Positions 44,318 through 54,122 of a stretch of 64,000 nucleotides of DNA are shown one piece after another. A program made the position numbers and the translations under genes. Source of the stretch: Actinopolymorpha pittospori (GTDB lineage Bacteria > Actinomycetota > Actinomycetes > Propionibacteriales > Actinopolymorphaceae). The notes beneath the pieces were generated by a model, which did not search any database, was not told the origin of the DNA, and was given only the letters and a program-made list of their open reading frames with translations. How positions within the stretch are numbered: the first letter of the stretch is position 1; each line of letters begins with the position of its first letter. The stretch is from positions 2,976,001-3,040,000 of the forward strand of contig NZ_JADBEM010000001.1 in the NCBI RefSeq assembly GCF_014873875.1, in the 5' to 3' direction.

Positions 44318-45073
44318 ATGCCGGGAGGCAGACTCACCCAGCAGGAACGCCAGCAGATCGCGCTGGGGCTGGCCGACGGCCTCGCCTACGCGGAGATCGC
44401 CAGACGCCTCGATCGTCCGACCTCGACGATCACGCGCGAGGTGATGCGCAACGGCGGACCTACCGGTTACCGGGCCGACCTGGCCCACCGCGCCACCGAA
44501 CGCCGCGCCCACCGGCGCAGTCAGTCCGCGCCCCGGAGGGCAGAGGCGCCCCCGCAGGCCCACGGACGCGACGCCGAGGCCGTACGCGAGTACGAGGAGA
44601 TGTTCACCACCGTCCTCATGCAAGCGGGCACGCCCAAGATGATGGCCCGGGTGCAGGCATGCCTCTACACCACCGACGCGGGCAGCCTCACCGCCGCCGA
44701 ACTCGTCCAGCGCCTCCAGGTCAGCCCGGCGTCCATCTCCAAGGCGATCACGTTCCTCGAAAGCCAGGGCCTCGTCCGCCGCCAACGCGACGAACGCCGT
44801 CGCGAGCGCTACGTCGTCGACGACGACATCTGGTATCAGGCGATGATCGCCAGCGCCCGTTCTCTCGACCAGGTAACCGAGGCCGCCCGGCAGGGCGTCG
44901 CCGTCCTCGTCCCCGGCACCCCGGCCGCCACCCGCCTGGAGAACATCGCCCGCTTCATCGACTTCGTCAACGAGAGCATCACCCGCGCCGCCGAACAGGC
45001 CCGCGACGTCCTCCACACCAAAGCCGAAGCGACCTCAGACGGTGTTGCCGCGTCAGGTGCGGATCGCGAATAG
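44318..45073 (+). CDS. GbsR/MarR-like regulator with IS30-type HTH
   Basis: A 251-residue regulator with two DNA-binding domains. Residues 6-45 (LTQQERQQIALGLADGLAYA, then EIARRLDRPTSTITREVMRN) are an HTH_38 domain as in IS30 transposases. Residues 95-190 are a MarR/GbsR winged helix: AAELVQRLQVSPASISKAIT, then FLESQGLVRRQRDERRRERY. A basic linker joins them. The C-terminal 60 residues are helical and may dimerise. AGGGAG lies before the ATG. It is divergent from the exporter operon, whose promoter carries GTTGC boxes, and likely represses both. This combination occurs in actinobacteria; ligand unknown. Confidence 0.85.
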   Translation: MPGGRLTQQERQQIALGLADGLAYAEIARRLDRPTSTITREVMRNGGPTGYRADLAHRATERRAHRRSQSAPRRAEAPPQAHGRDAEAVREYEEMFTTVLMQAGTPKMMARVQACLYTTDAGSLTAAELVQRLQVSPASISKAITFLESQGLVRRQRDERRRERYVVDDDIWYQAMIASARSLDQVTEAARQGVAVLVPGTPAATRLENIARFIDFVNESITRAAEQARDVLHTKAEATSDGVAASGADRE

Positions 45074-45082
45074 AGAGTCGTG

Positions 45083-45117
45083 GACAGCGGATACACGCCG
45101 CCACAGTGGTGGCTGTC
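45083..45117. terminator. Possible hairpin between convergent genes
   Basis: GACAGC (45083-45088) can pair with GCTGTC (45112-45117). An alternative inner stem GCCGCCA/TGGTGGC (45097-45113) overlaps it. It lies between the regulator stop and the end of the hopanoid operon. Confidence 0.35.
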
Positions 45118-45185
45118 AACCGCACCTTTGCGTCGATGCGGAGATCGCCGGTCGTGAACCGCCGGCAGGTGAACTCTCGGATCCG

Positions 45186-46196
45186 TCAGTGCCCGGCGAT
45201 CGCCCGCAGCGACTGACGCAGTGACCCCATCGTGGCGAGGACCGCGGTGGGCTCGTATCCGCAGTGGGCCATGCAGTTGGCACATCGCGGGTCGCGGCCG
45301 CGGCCGTAGCTGTCCCAGTCGGTGTCCTCGATCAGCTCACGGTAGGTCGTCGCGTAGCCGTCGCTCATCAGGTAGCAGGGACGCTGCCAGCCGAACAGCG
45401 AGTACGACGGGATTCCCCAGGCAGTGCAGGGAAAGTCGACCTTGCCCTCGAGGAAGTCCAGGAAGAGCGGCGAGTGGTTGAGTCGCCAACGCCTGCGGTT
45501 GCCCTGCCCGAAGGCCTTCCGGAACAGTTCGCGGGTCTGGGTGACACCGAGGAAGTGCTCCTGGTCCGGTGCCTTCTCATAGGCGTACGCCGGCGACACC
45601 ATCATCTCGTCGACCTGGAGGTCGTCGTTGAGGTAGTCGAGGACGTCGATGACGTTCTGCGGTGAGTCGTTGCTGAAGAACGTCGTGTTGGTGGTGACCC
45701 GGAACCCTCTCTCCTTCAGGAATCGCACCGCCGCGACGGCCCCCTCGAATCCGCCCTCTCGGCAGACCGAGGCGTCGTGGCGTTCCTTCAGGCCGTCGAT
45801 GTGGACGGTGAAGGCGAAGTAACGGGAGGGCCGGAAGTCGAACCGGTCCCACCATTTCTGGACCAGCAGCGCGTTGGTGCACAGGAAGACGTACACCTTC
45901 TTGGCCACCAGCTCGTTGACCAACCGGTCGATCTCCGGGTGCATGAGCGGTTCGCCGCCCGCGATGGACACCATCGGCGCCCCGCACTCCTCCATCGCGG
46001 CGACCGCCTGCTCGACGGGCATTCGGCGACGTAGCTCGTCGGCCGGGTGCTGGATCTTCCCACATCCCGCGCACTGCAGGTTGCACGCGAAGAGGGGCTC
46101 GAGTTCGACCAGCAACGGGAACTTCTCACGTCTGCGCAGGCGCTGGGTGGCGAGATATCGCGCGATGCGCAGGCTCTGCCGCAACGGCATGGTCAT
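45186..46196 (-). CDS. hpnH: Adenosyl-hopene transferase HpnH
   Basis: A radical-SAM enzyme that joins the 5'-deoxyadenosyl group to hopene (diploptene), starting C35 hopanoid side-chain synthesis. The 336-residue protein has the cluster motif [10 protein letters not shown] (CxxxCxxC near residues 38-45) and the SAM-binding [13 protein letters not shown]. It also has a C-terminal cysteine set in [13 protein letters not shown] and [14 protein letters not shown]. Length and motifs match HpnH closely. It is the last gene of the operon; its ATG overlaps the fused HpnG-IspH stop (ATGA). Confidence 0.95.
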   Translation of the reverse strand: MTMPLRQSLRIARYLATQRLRRREKFPLLVELEPLFACNLQCAGCGKIQHPADELRRRMPVEQAVAAMEECGAPMVSIAGGEPLMHPEIDRLVNELVAKKVYVFLCTNALLVQKWWDRFDFRPSRYFAFTVHIDGLKERHDASVCREGGFEGAVAAVRFLKERGFRVTTNTTFFSNDSPQNVIDVLDYLNDDLQVDEMMVSPAYAYEKAPDQEHFLGVTQTRELFRKAFGQGNRRRWRLNHSPLFLDFLEGKVDFPCTAWGIPSYSLFGWQRPCYLMSDGYATTYRELIEDTDWDSYGRGRDPRCANCMAHCGYEPTAVLATMGSLRQSLRAIAGH

Positions 46197-47743
46197 GGCT
46201 GCCGCACCTCCTTCGGCAAAGTGAACTGAATGTCCTCCGTGGTCACCTCACGTTCGAGTAGGTCGACAGGACCCAGGCCACGGATGGCTTCGACTGTTTC
46301 CTCGACCAGCGACATCGGTGCCGAGGCTCCGGCGGTGATCGCGATCGTCCCCGCGTCGGTCAGCCAGGCGAGGTCGATGTCGCCGGCGTCGTCGATCAGG
46401 TGGGCGGGCGTGCCCATCCGGTCGGCGAGTTCGACCAGACGGTTGGAGTTGGAGGAGTTCTGGGAGCCCACCACGAGTACGAGGTCGGCTTCGTCGGCGA
46501 CCGATCGCAGGGCGTGCTGGCGGTTCGTGGTGGCGTAGCAGATGTCGTCGGATCCCGGCGCCTGCAGCGACTCGAAGCGTTCGTGCAGGACGTCGACGAT
46601 CTCGGCGACCTCGTCGACGGCGAGTGTCGTCTGTACGAGGTAGGACACCCGCGCCGGATCGGGTACCTCGATGCCGCGCGCCGCGTCGAGGTCCTCGACG
46701 AGCAGGGTGCTGTCGGGGCGTTCGCCGATCGTTCCCTCGGTCTCCTCGTGCCCGGCGTGCCCAATGAACAGCACCGTGTCGCCGCGGTCGGCGAACCTGC
46801 GTGCCTCGCTGTGCACCTTGGCCACCAGGGGGCAGGTCGCGTCGACGACGGACAGGCCACGGACACTCGCGTCCGTCCGGACCGCCGGCGCGACTCCGTG
46901 GGCGGAGAAGACGACCGTGGCGCCGTCGGGCACCTCGTCCAACTCCTCGACGAACACCGCGCCGAGGGCCTCCAGCCGGCGGACGACATGCACGTTGTGC
47001 ACGATCTGCTTGCGTACGTAGACCGGTGCGCCCTGCTGCTCGAGCACCCGCTCGACGATGTGGATCGCGCGTTCGACCCCGGCACAGAAGGATCGTGGCG
47101 AGGGCAACAACACCCTGCGGGGGCGGATGGCCGACCCCCACGTGGCCAGGGCGGGTGCGACGCGGGTCAGCGTACGGAGGGCGGTACGCAGATGCGCGAC
47201 GGTGACCGGACGCAGCAGTGGCCGGGTGGCCGGGTCGGCGATCACCCGGACGCACGCGGTCGGGGTCTCGGCGGGCAGGCCGGCGAGCGACCACGCCGAC
47301 TCCATGTCCACGGCGAGGGCGCCCGTTCGGTGCAGGGTTCGGCGTTCGGCGCCGGTGACGATGTGGTCGCGGCTGAGGACCGGCCCGGTGCGCACGGTCA
47401 GTCCGAAACGCCGGAGCCGGGCCGCGAGCAGCGGTGCGCTGGGACAGGTCACCACCCGGTCGGCTCCGCGGACCTCGGTCGCCACGATGACGTCACCGGG
47501 CACCAGGGAAGGGTCGAGGCCCCCCGCGATCCCGGCGACCGCCACCGCGGGCGGGGCGCCGGGCCGTGCGTCGGACTGGGCGCCGGACTGGGCGCGGAGG
47601 TCGCGGGCGGCCCGCTCGGCCCGCTGCCGTCCCGCTCCGGTCGGCACCAACGCGACGCCTGGCTCACCCGCGGCCGTGAGGCCCCGCCGCAGGCAGGCGG
47701 CTTCGGCGCGCGTTGGCGCCCAAACGACGTACGCAGACGTCAT
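46193..47743 (-). CDS. HpnG-like phosphorylase fused to IspH
   Basis: A 516-residue fusion. Residues 1-200 resemble hopanoid-associated nucleoside phosphorylase HpnG, which removes adenine from adenosylhopane ([20 protein letters not shown] near 67-86; [14 protein letters not shown] near 142-155). Residues 208-516 are a complete IspH, the 4Fe-4S reductase that forms IPP/DMAPP from HMBPP. The cluster ligands are C220 (SFCAG), C304 (DATCP) and C402 (CYATTNRQ), with HEETEGT and [10 protein letters not shown] also conserved. The start at 47743 follows GGAAGG. The fusion links isoprenoid supply with side-chain maturation. A housekeeping IspH elsewhere is expected but not visible. Confidence 0.9.
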   Translation of the reverse strand: MTSAYVVWAPTRAEAACLRRGLTAAGEPGVALVPTGAGRQRAERAARDLRAQSGAQSDARPGAPPAVAVAGIAGGLDPSLVPGDVIVATEVRGADRVVTCPSAPLLAARLRRFGLTVRTGPVLSRDHIVTGAERRTLHRTGALAVDMESAWSLAGLPAETPTACVRVIADPATRPLLRPVTVAHLRTALRTLTRVAPALATWGSAIRPRRVLLPSPRSFCAGVERAIHIVERVLEQQGAPVYVRKQIVHNVHVVRRLEALGAVFVEELDEVPDGATVVFSAHGVAPAVRTDASVRGLSVVDATCPLVAKVHSEARRFADRGDTVLFIGHAGHEETEGTIGERPDSTLLVEDLDAARGIEVPDPARVSYLVQTTLAVDEVAEIVDVLHERFESLQAPGSDDICYATTNRQHALRSVADEADLVLVVGSQNSSNSNRLVELADRMGTPAHLIDDAGDIDLAWLTDAGTIAITAGASAPMSLVEETVEAIRGLGPVDLLEREVTTEDIQFTLPKEVRQP

Positions 47744-47754
47744 GGCAGCCTTCC

Positions 47755-49653
47755 TCATACCCGTCCGAGCACCCGACCCAGGGCGCTGATCGGGAACACC
47801 AGCCGATACAGGTGGTAGTTGAGGTAGAAGTCGCCGGGGAAGCCGGTTCCGGTGAAGTGCGCCTCGTCCCACCCGCCGTCGGGACGCTGGGTCTCGACGA
47901 GCCATTCCACTCCCCGCTGGGCCGCCTCGGAGTCAGCCTCGTCGGCCGCGTCCAGGGCGAGCAACGCCCAGGCCGTCTGGGAGGCGGTCGAGGCACCCAC
48001 TCCGATCCATTCCGGTTCGGAGTAGGAGCGCAGGTCCTCACCCCAGCCACCGTCGGCGTTCTGTCGTGCTCGCAGCCACTCGACGGCACGGTGGATCGCC
48101 CGATGCTTGCGGGAGACCCCGGCCGCCACCAGCGCGGGTACGACGGCGCCGGTTCCGTAGATGTGGTTGGCGCCCCACCGGCCGAACCACGACCCTTCCG
48201 GCTCCTGCTCCTCGAGCAGCCAGCGCACGGCCCGCTGCACGACCGGATCATCCGCGTGTCCTTCGTGGGCGAACATCTCGACGATGTGGGCCGTCACGTC
48301 GGCGCTGGGTGGGTCGATCACCGCGCCGAAGTCGCAGAACGGCAGCTGGTAGGCGAGTTCGCGGGTGTTGTCGGCGTCGAAGGCGCCCCACGCGCCGTTC
48401 CGGCTCTGCATGCCACGCAGCCAGATCCTGGCCCGGCGTACGGCGTCGTCGACCTCCGGCACGTGCGCGGTGCGGCGCAGGCCGAGGACGACCTCGGCGG
48501 TGTCGTCGGTGTCGGGATAGCCGTCGTTGTCGAACTCGAACGCCCACCCGCCGGGTGGTGTGGTCGGACGCCGGACCGCCCAGTCACCTCGAACCGTGAT
48601 CTCCTCCTGGAGCAGCCAGTCACGGGCGCGCAGCATCGCCGGCGCGTCGGGGTCCATGCCCGCGTCGCCCAGCGCCACCAGCGCGAGGCCGGTGTCCCAG
48701 ACCGGCGACTGGCACGCTTCGATCCGTCGTACGGTCCCGTGCGGTGTCTCCTCGCGGATGGTGTAGCGCTCCCATCCCCGCAGGCCCGCGGTCAGCACCG
48801 GATGGTCCAGGGGATACCCGAGTGCGTTCAGCGCCATCAGCGAGTAGACCCACGGTGGCTGGATGCCACCCCAGCAGCCGTCCTTCTCCTGGCGCGCGAT
48901 GATCCACTCCGCGGCTCGACGCAAGGCGACCTTGCGCAGTGGCCGGACGGCGTGGCGTTCGTACCCGTGCAACACCTGGTCGAGGCGCTGGAAGGCACCC
49001 CGCCAGGTGGTCACCGGATCCGGCCGGGGCGCCGGCGCGTGGCTACGCAGCTCGGCGGTCGTCACGCCGAGGTCACGCTGGGGCCTGAGCGCACCGAGGA
49101 TGGTGAGGGGTACGACAGTCTGTCGTGCCCAGCACGCCCAGTCGTAGAGGTTGAACGGCACCCACTTCGGCAGGAACACGATCTCCGGTGGCATCGCCGG
49201 AACGTCGTTCCAGCTCCACTCGCCGAACAGTGCGAGCCACATCCGGGTGAAGACCCGGCTGCGCTCCAGACCACCCTTGTCAAGAATGTATTGACGGGCC
49301 TGTTTCAGGTGCTGGTCGTCCGGGTCGTCACCGGCGAGGCGGAGCGCGACATAGGCCTCGACCGTCGTCGAGAGATCACCGGGCCCGAACCTGAAGTTGG
49401 CCCACGAACCGTCCTGGCGCTGCTGGCTGCGGATCCAGCGGGCGGCCTCCTCGGTCTGCTCGGCCGTACGGATTCCGAGGAACTGACGCATCATCAGGTC
49501 CTCGGCGTCCATCGTGACGTTCGTCTCCAGCTCGCCCTTCCACCAGCCGGCCGGGTCCTGCAGGTCCATCAGGTGGGCCACGGCGCGGTCGAGCGCGTCC
49601 TGCGCGCGGTGGGTGTGTGAAGTGGCGTCGCGGAGTCGGTCGTGTGCCGTCAT
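47755..49653 (-). CDS. shc: Squalene-hopene cyclase
   Basis: Cyclises squalene to hopene and hopanol at the membrane. The 632-residue protein has the catalytic DTDD motif at 381-384 (D383 being the proton donor equivalent) and many QW repeats (for example [28 protein letters not shown] and [11 protein letters not shown]). Length equals that of bacterial SHC. The ATG at 49653 shares one base with the preceding synthase stop (TGATG). Much longer reading frame upstream is out-of-frame sequence of neighbouring genes. An 11-base gap separates it from the HpnG-IspH gene. Confidence 0.96.
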   Translation of the reverse strand: MTAHDRLRDATSHTHRAQDALDRAVAHLMDLQDPAGWWKGELETNVTMDAEDLMMRQFLGIRTAEQTEEAARWIRSQQRQDGSWANFRFGPGDLSTTVEAYVALRLAGDDPDDQHLKQARQYILDKGGLERSRVFTRMWLALFGEWSWNDVPAMPPEIVFLPKWVPFNLYDWACWARQTVVPLTILGALRPQRDLGVTTAELRSHAPAPRPDPVTTWRGAFQRLDQVLHGYERHAVRPLRKVALRRAAEWIIARQEKDGCWGGIQPPWVYSLMALNALGYPLDHPVLTAGLRGWERYTIREETPHGTVRRIEACQSPVWDTGLALVALGDAGMDPDAPAMLRARDWLLQEEITVRGDWAVRRPTTPPGGWAFEFDNDGYPDTDDTAEVVLGLRRTAHVPEVDDAVRRARIWLRGMQSRNGAWGAFDADNTRELAYQLPFCDFGAVIDPPSADVTAHIVEMFAHEGHADDPVVQRAVRWLLEEQEPEGSWFGRWGANHIYGTGAVVPALVAAGVSRKHRAIHRAVEWLRARQNADGGWGEDLRSYSEPEWIGVGASTASQTAWALLALDAADEADSEAAQRGVEWLVETQRPDGGWDEAHFTGTGFPGDFYLNYHLYRLVFPISALGRVLGRV

Positions 49654-50678
49654 CAGCGGTCCCGTCCACGCAGCCGGCGGGCGATCCTGGCCAGGTCGTC
49701 TCGGATCTCCTCCGGCAGCTCCAACGGGTCGAGGGCCCGCACTCCGGCAGCGAGCTGCCGGTCGGCCTCCTCCTCGGTCCAGGCACGCCCACCGGCCTCG
49801 TCGACCAGGACGGCCGCCCGGATCAGTTCGCCCTCGTCCAACGGGTCGGGCCGGTTGTAGAGGTCCCGCAGCTCCGCGGCCGCCGCCGTCGAGGAGGTGA
49901 GCGCCGCCACCACCGGGACCGTCTTCTTGCACGCGCGCAGGTCCGACAACACCGGCTTGCCGGTGAGCACCGGGTCGCCCCAGATGCCCAGCAGGTCGTC
50001 GGTGAGCTGGAACGCCATCCCGACGTGGTTGCCGAACTCCGCGAGCCCCCTGACCAGGGTGGGCGGCGCACCGGCGAGAACGGCGCCGAGCGACGTCGAA
50101 CAGGCGAGCAACGCCGCCGTCTTGTCCGCCGCCATGCTCATGCACTCCTCGAGCGTCACGTCGTCGCGCTTCTCGAACGCCACGTCGGCGGTCTGCCCCG
50201 CGATGAGCTGTCGAACCGTGGCGCCGAGCCGGCGTACGGCGTCGGGCACGTGTTCGGAGCGGGCCTCGCCGAGCACTTCGTTGGCGAGGGACAGCAGGGC
50301 GTCCCCGGCGAGGATCGCCGCGGAGATCCCGAACCGGGCCCAGACCGTCGGGCGGTGCCGGCGTTCGGTGTCGCCGTCGATCACGTCGTCGTGCAGCAAG
50401 GAGAAGTTGTGCACCAGCTCGCAGGCCAGGGCGGCCGGCACGCCGGCCGCGGCCGGTGCGTCGGCGGCCAACGCGGACAGGACCGCGAGGGTCGGGCGCA
50501 GACCCTTGCCGTTCAGGTTCTGCTCGGCCGGGAAGTGGCCCTCGGAGTCCCAGAACCCCAGGTGGTAGCCACAGGTCAGCCGGGTGCCCGCGTCGAGCCG
50601 GTCCAGCACCTCGTGCAGCGCCGGGTCGACCAGCCGGCGAATCTCGGTGATCCGGTACTCGGTCGGGATCAGCGTCAT
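49653..50678 (-). CDS. Polyprenyl (FPP/GGPP-type) diphosphate synthase
   Basis: A 341-residue trans-prenyltransferase. The first Asp-rich motif is LLHDDVIDGD (near residue 95) and the second QLTDDLLGIWGD (near 224), DDxxD and DDxxG respectively. The chain-length region before the first motif (LACELVHNFSLLHDD) has His and Asn, typical of FPP or GGPP synthases of actinobacteria; product length is not certain. In this operon it supplies FPP for squalene synthesis. Its ATG overlaps the hpnE stop (ATGA). Confidence 0.93.
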   Translation of the reverse strand: MTLIPTEYRITEIRRLVDPALHEVLDRLDAGTRLTCGYHLGFWDSEGHFPAEQNLNGKGLRPTLAVLSALAADAPAAAGVPAALACELVHNFSLLHDDVIDGDTERRHRPTVWARFGISAAILAGDALLSLANEVLGEARSEHVPDAVRRLGATVRQLIAGQTADVAFEKRDDVTLEECMSMAADKTAALLACSTSLGAVLAGAPPTLVRGLAEFGNHVGMAFQLTDDLLGIWGDPVLTGKPVLSDLRACKKTVPVVAALTSSTAAAAELRDLYNRPDPLDEGELIRAAVLVDEAGGRAWTEEEADRQLAAGVRALDPLELPEEIRDDLARIARRLRGRDR

Positions 50679-52033
50679 GGCAGGGCCTCCCCAAATGTTC
50701 GAAGTCGGGGCGGGCGTGCACGAGAGATGTCGAGCACGTCCGCCGCCTGGAGGCCGCTACGCACGGCGCCCTCCATCGTGTCCGGCCAGCCGGTGGCGGT
50801 CCACGCACCGGCGAGTGCCAGGTTGGGCAACAAGGTGCGGGCGGGTGGCCGCAGCTCCGCCGTACCAGGTCCCTGGTGGAAGGTCGCGTGCGGCTCACGA
50901 GTGACGAACGAGTCCTCCAACCGGGCGGTGCGAGCGCCGGGCAGAAGTTCGTCGACAGCTTCGGAGTAGGTACGTCGTACCTCCTCGGCCGGAGCGTCAA
51001 TGCAGCCGTGCGCGGCCGAGACGGACACCACGAGGTACTGCCCGTGTTCGAGCCCGGCTGCCCGGGTCCGGTCGAAGATCCACTGCACCGGCGAGTCGAG
51101 GGCGGCGGCGTACCGGAAGCCCAGCACCTTGCGGTTGTAGCGCAAGTGGACGTTGACAATCGGTGCCGAACCGAGTCTGGTCCAGCGTTCCCGGTCCGGC
51201 ACGGCCTGGGGTGGCACCAGCCGGGCGGCGGCCGGATGGGGAACGGCGACCACCACGGCGTCGGCGCTCAGGGTGCCGTCCCGGGTCCGCAGCACGAACC
51301 CGTCACCGTTCGGTTCGATGGCCATCACCTTCGTCCCCGTGTGTACGGCGACCCCGAGGCGCTCGAGGAGCCGGCCGGCGGGCTCGGCGTGCAGGTAACG
51401 CAAGGGCACGGCCGGCACCCCGATGTCCGCGGCGTCACGTTCGCCGAGGAACGCCGTCCGAAACACCTGCGCGGCGAGGGCGAGTGAGGCCTTGTCCGGC
51501 GGGAGGTTCAGCGCGGCGACGGCGATCAGCCCCCACAGGCGGTCGATCGACCGGGCGGACTGGTGCCGCCGACGCAGCCAGGAACCGAACGTCAACGCGT
51601 CCGAGTGCGGGTCGGCCGGATCGACGTCCCGCAGTGCGAGGACCGCGCGGCCGGCGCTGATCCGCTCCCGCGGCGAGAGCGGGCTGTACCCCAGCAGCGA
51701 CCGGGTGAGGTGCAGCGGTGCCGGCGCACGACCCGCGCGGTACAGCCAGGACAGTCCTCGGGCGTGCAGGACCGGGATGGCGAAGTGGTCCTGCACCGGT
51801 GCGTGCCGGCTCACCCCCAGCCGCTCCAGCAGCGCGCGGTAGGCGTGGTAGCAGCGCAGGAAGACGTGCTGCCCGGTGTCGGCGACGACGCCGTCGCGGA
51901 GCAGTGAGTACGTCGCGCCACCGAGGTGGCTGCGGGTCTCCAGCAGCGTCACCTGGGCGCCACGGTCGGCCAGCCGGAGCGCGGCGGCGATACCGGCCAG
52001 GCCGCCGCCGACCACCACGACGGAATCGCTCAT
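50675..52033 (-). CDS. hpnE: Hydroxysqualene dehydroxylase HpnE
   Basis: An FAD-dependent amine-oxidase-fold enzyme that reduces hydroxysqualene to squalene. The N-terminus has VVVVGGGLAGIAAALRLADRG, then the Glu of LLETRSHLGGATYS. The C-terminal FAD segment is LALAGAWTATGWPDTMEGAV. The 452 residues match HpnE. The ATG at 52033 overlaps the hpnD stop by four bases, so translation is coupled. Order hpnC-hpnD-hpnE follows the squalene route in which no squalene synthase of eukaryotic type is needed. Confidence 0.94.
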   Translation of the reverse strand: MSDSVVVVGGGLAGIAAALRLADRGAQVTLLETRSHLGGATYSLLRDGVVADTGQHVFLRCYHAYRALLERLGVSRHAPVQDHFAIPVLHARGLSWLYRAGRAPAPLHLTRSLLGYSPLSPRERISAGRAVLALRDVDPADPHSDALTFGSWLRRRHQSARSIDRLWGLIAVAALNLPPDKASLALAAQVFRTAFLGERDAADIGVPAVPLRYLHAEPAGRLLERLGVAVHTGTKVMAIEPNGDGFVLRTRDGTLSADAVVVAVPHPAAARLVPPQAVPDRERWTRLGSAPIVNVHLRYNRKVLGFRYAAALDSPVQWIFDRTRAAGLEHGQYLVVSVSAAHGCIDAPAEEVRRTYSEAVDELLPGARTARLEDSFVTREPHATFHQGPGTAELRPPARTLLPNLALAGAWTATGWPDTMEGAVRSGLQAADVLDISRARPPRLRTFGEALP

Positions 52034-52899
52034 GCGGCCCCCAGGGTGAGGGCCCGGGCGGCGACAGCCAGCTTCGCGCTGGTCGGCAGCGAGAGCCGGG
52101 TCGAGCGCACGGCGTCGGGGTCGGCGCTGATCCGGTGCAGCAGCCGGTGGTAGATGCCCGCCATCGCAGCGGTGCAGGCACGGCTGCGCCGGTCCAACAT
52201 CGGGAGCAGGGTGAGGCCGCGGGTGTACCACGTCTGCGCCCGCTCGGCCTCGAACCGGACGAGATCGCGGAAGCTGTCCGGATCGTTCAACCGGTCGCCG
52301 GGCCCGAGCTCGAGCGTGCAGCCGTAGTGCTCCAGGTCTGCCGCCGGCAGGTAGACGCGTCCGTTCTGGCGGTCCTCGCGCAGGTCGCGGAGGATGTTGG
52401 TCAGCTGCAGGGCGACACCGAGCGTGTCCGCCAGTGGTGCGGCGTCGTCGTACTCACGGGGGTCGAAGACGCCGAGCGACAGGCGTCCCACCGAACCCGC
52501 GACCTGCCGGCAGTAGCCCACCAGCTCGTCGAACGTCTTGTAGCGCAGGCCCCGCACGTCGGCCTCGCAGCCGTCGATGAGTTCCTCGAAGCCTCCGAGC
52601 CGGATCGGGAAGCGCCGGGCGGCGTCGGCGAGCGCGACCAGCACCACGTCGTCCTCGGAGGACGGTGAACCGCTGGCCTCGAGCGCCTGGACCTGCTTGC
52701 GTACGCCGGCGAGTTGGTCGAGCTTGTCCGCGTCGGGCAGATCGCCGTCGCCGATGTCGTCGATCCGGCGGGCCATGGCGTAGACGGCCGACAGGGCGCG
52801 TCGCTTGGGCGGGGGCAGCAGGGCGATGCCGTAGGCGAAGTTGCGCGCCTCGCGCCGGGTGATGGACTCGCAGCCGCGGTAGGCATCGTCGACGTTCAT
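52030..52899 (-). CDS. hpnD: Presqualene diphosphate synthase HpnD
   Basis: Condenses two FPP to presqualene diphosphate. The 289-residue protein has the two Asp-rich motifs of trans-isoprenyl diphosphate head-to-head synthases: ARRIDDIGDGD and TNILRDLREDRQNGRVYLP. It also has YCRQVAGSVGRL. The ATG at 52899 overlaps the hpnC stop (ATGA). Its C-terminal RSTRLSLPTSAKLAVAARAL is typical of HpnD. Confidence 0.95.
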   Translation of the reverse strand: MNVDDAYRGCESITRREARNFAYGIALLPPPKRRALSAVYAMARRIDDIGDGDLPDADKLDQLAGVRKQVQALEASGSPSSEDDVVLVALADAARRFPIRLGGFEELIDGCEADVRGLRYKTFDELVGYCRQVAGSVGRLSLGVFDPREYDDAAPLADTLGVALQLTNILRDLREDRQNGRVYLPAADLEHYGCTLELGPGDRLNDPDSFRDLVRFEAERAQTWYTRGLTLLPMLDRRSRACTAAMAGIYHRLLHRISADPDAVRSTRLSLPTSAKLAVAARALTLGAA

Positions 52900-53804
52900 G
52901 CGCGTCCCTTCGTCACGGGTCGGCGCCGGCCGAGCATGCTGCGCAGGAATGCGCCGGCGAATGCGGGCGATGTCGGCCTGGGTACCCGCCGCAGCGGATC
53001 GAAACCCCCTCGCCGCAAAGCCGCGCAGGTGGCCCGCCCACCGGCGACGTATCCCGCGACACTCAGCCGAGCCCAACCCGACAGGGTTCCGAGCAGGGGA
53101 GCGCCCGCTTCGAGCAGGTCCTTCGCCCGCGCCGTCTCGAATTCGATCAGGGCGCGGACGTCCGCGGTGGCGGCGCGCAGGCCGAGGTCCTCCTCGCGTA
53201 CGGAGAAGTGCCGAAGGTCCTCCCGCGGCACGTAGACCCGGCCGCGGTGGTAGTCCTCGGAGACGTCCTGCCAGTGCTCGAGCAGCTGCAACGCGGTACA
53301 GATCTTGTCCGACAAGGCGATGCGTTCGGGGGTGGCGCGACCGAAGACACGCAGGACCAGTTCGCCGACCGGATCCGCGGAGAGCCGGCAGTAGCCGAGC
53401 AGGTCGTCGAAAGTCTCGTACCGGCTGATGTGCTGGTCCCGACGGTTGGCCTCGACGAGGCGCAGCAGGGGATCGGCGGGGATCCGTTGCCTGGCCACAG
53501 TCGACGCCAGGCCCGCGACCACCGGATCGCTCACCGGACCGCCGTTGTACAGGGCGCGTACGTCGGCCTCCACACTGCCCAGGGCCGCCAACCGGTCGCC
53601 GGAGGCCTGGTCGCCGAGGTCGTCGACGTGGCGGGCATACCGGTACACCGCCTCGAGATCCTGGCGAATGCGTACGGGCAGGATTCGCAGCGCGACCGGG
53701 AAGTTCTCGGTGGCTGCCTTACCCAGCGGGTCCTCCGCCCGGATGGCGGGGCCACCGACGCCGATCGGCGCGGCGTCAGCCGAGCCGTCTGGCCTGTCGG
53801 ACAT
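52896..53804 (-). CDS. hpnC: Hydroxysqualene synthase HpnC
   Basis: Converts presqualene diphosphate to hydroxysqualene. The 302-residue protein has YARHVDDLGDQA and LEHWQDVSEDYHRGRVYVP, the two Asp-rich regions, and GYCRLSADPVGELVLRVFG. The opening EDPLGKAATENFPVALRILP is characteristic of HpnC, which shares N-F-P with HpnC homologues. The ATG at 53804 has GAGGAGGGG upstream. It leads the hopanoid operon; the long leader from 53805 holds the promoter. Confidence 0.95.
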   Translation of the reverse strand: MSDRPDGSADAAPIGVGGPAIRAEDPLGKAATENFPVALRILPVRIRQDLEAVYRYARHVDDLGDQASGDRLAALGSVEADVRALYNGGPVSDPVVAGLASTVARQRIPADPLLRLVEANRRDQHISRYETFDDLLGYCRLSADPVGELVLRVFGRATPERIALSDKICTALQLLEHWQDVSEDYHRGRVYVPREDLRHFSVREEDLGLRAATADVRALIEFETARAKDLLEAGAPLLGTLSGWARLSVAGYVAGGRATCAALRRGGFDPLRRVPRPTSPAFAGAFLRSMLGRRRPVTKGRA

Positions 53805-54122
53805 GGCGAGCCCCTCCTCGCTGCCTCCGGTCGAGCGGGCGCGCCGTGGCGGCGCCGCCGGGAAGTCCACCGCACTTCGGTATGCCTTCGTGTGAGCGCC
53901 CCGTAATGCCCGTGCCCCGAGGGTCACGAGCTGTGTGATTCAGCTTAAGGGCGCGCGCGATCCGTGGTCACGACAATTCGGCGAGAAACACGGTCAAGAA
54001 TGCATCCCGAATTTGGTAAAAAAAACCGGCAAGAAAAGGTTTGAAAGGACGCTGAGGCTATTTGCTCAGGTCGGGACCTTCGGGGGTACGCGGAATTGCT
54101 CCGGGCGCGCCCCGCCGGTGCA
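53805..54122. other. 318-bp region between murJ and hpnC, A+T-rich patch
   Basis: No gene is seen. From 53985 to 54070 the sequence is far richer in A+T than the rest of the window and includes an A8 run (54018-54025; T8 on the minus strand). A CTGAG/CTCAG hairpin (54051-54068) lies between the murJ stop and the T run, so it may end murJ transcription. TAAGCT (53943-53948, minus strand) is a possible -10 for hpnC, with a poor -35. Confidence 0.5.

Noticed and set aside
49654..51159. N-terminal extension of the shc reading frame
   Set aside because: It covers the prenyl synthase and part of hpnE out of frame. SHC homology begins after the ATG at 49653.
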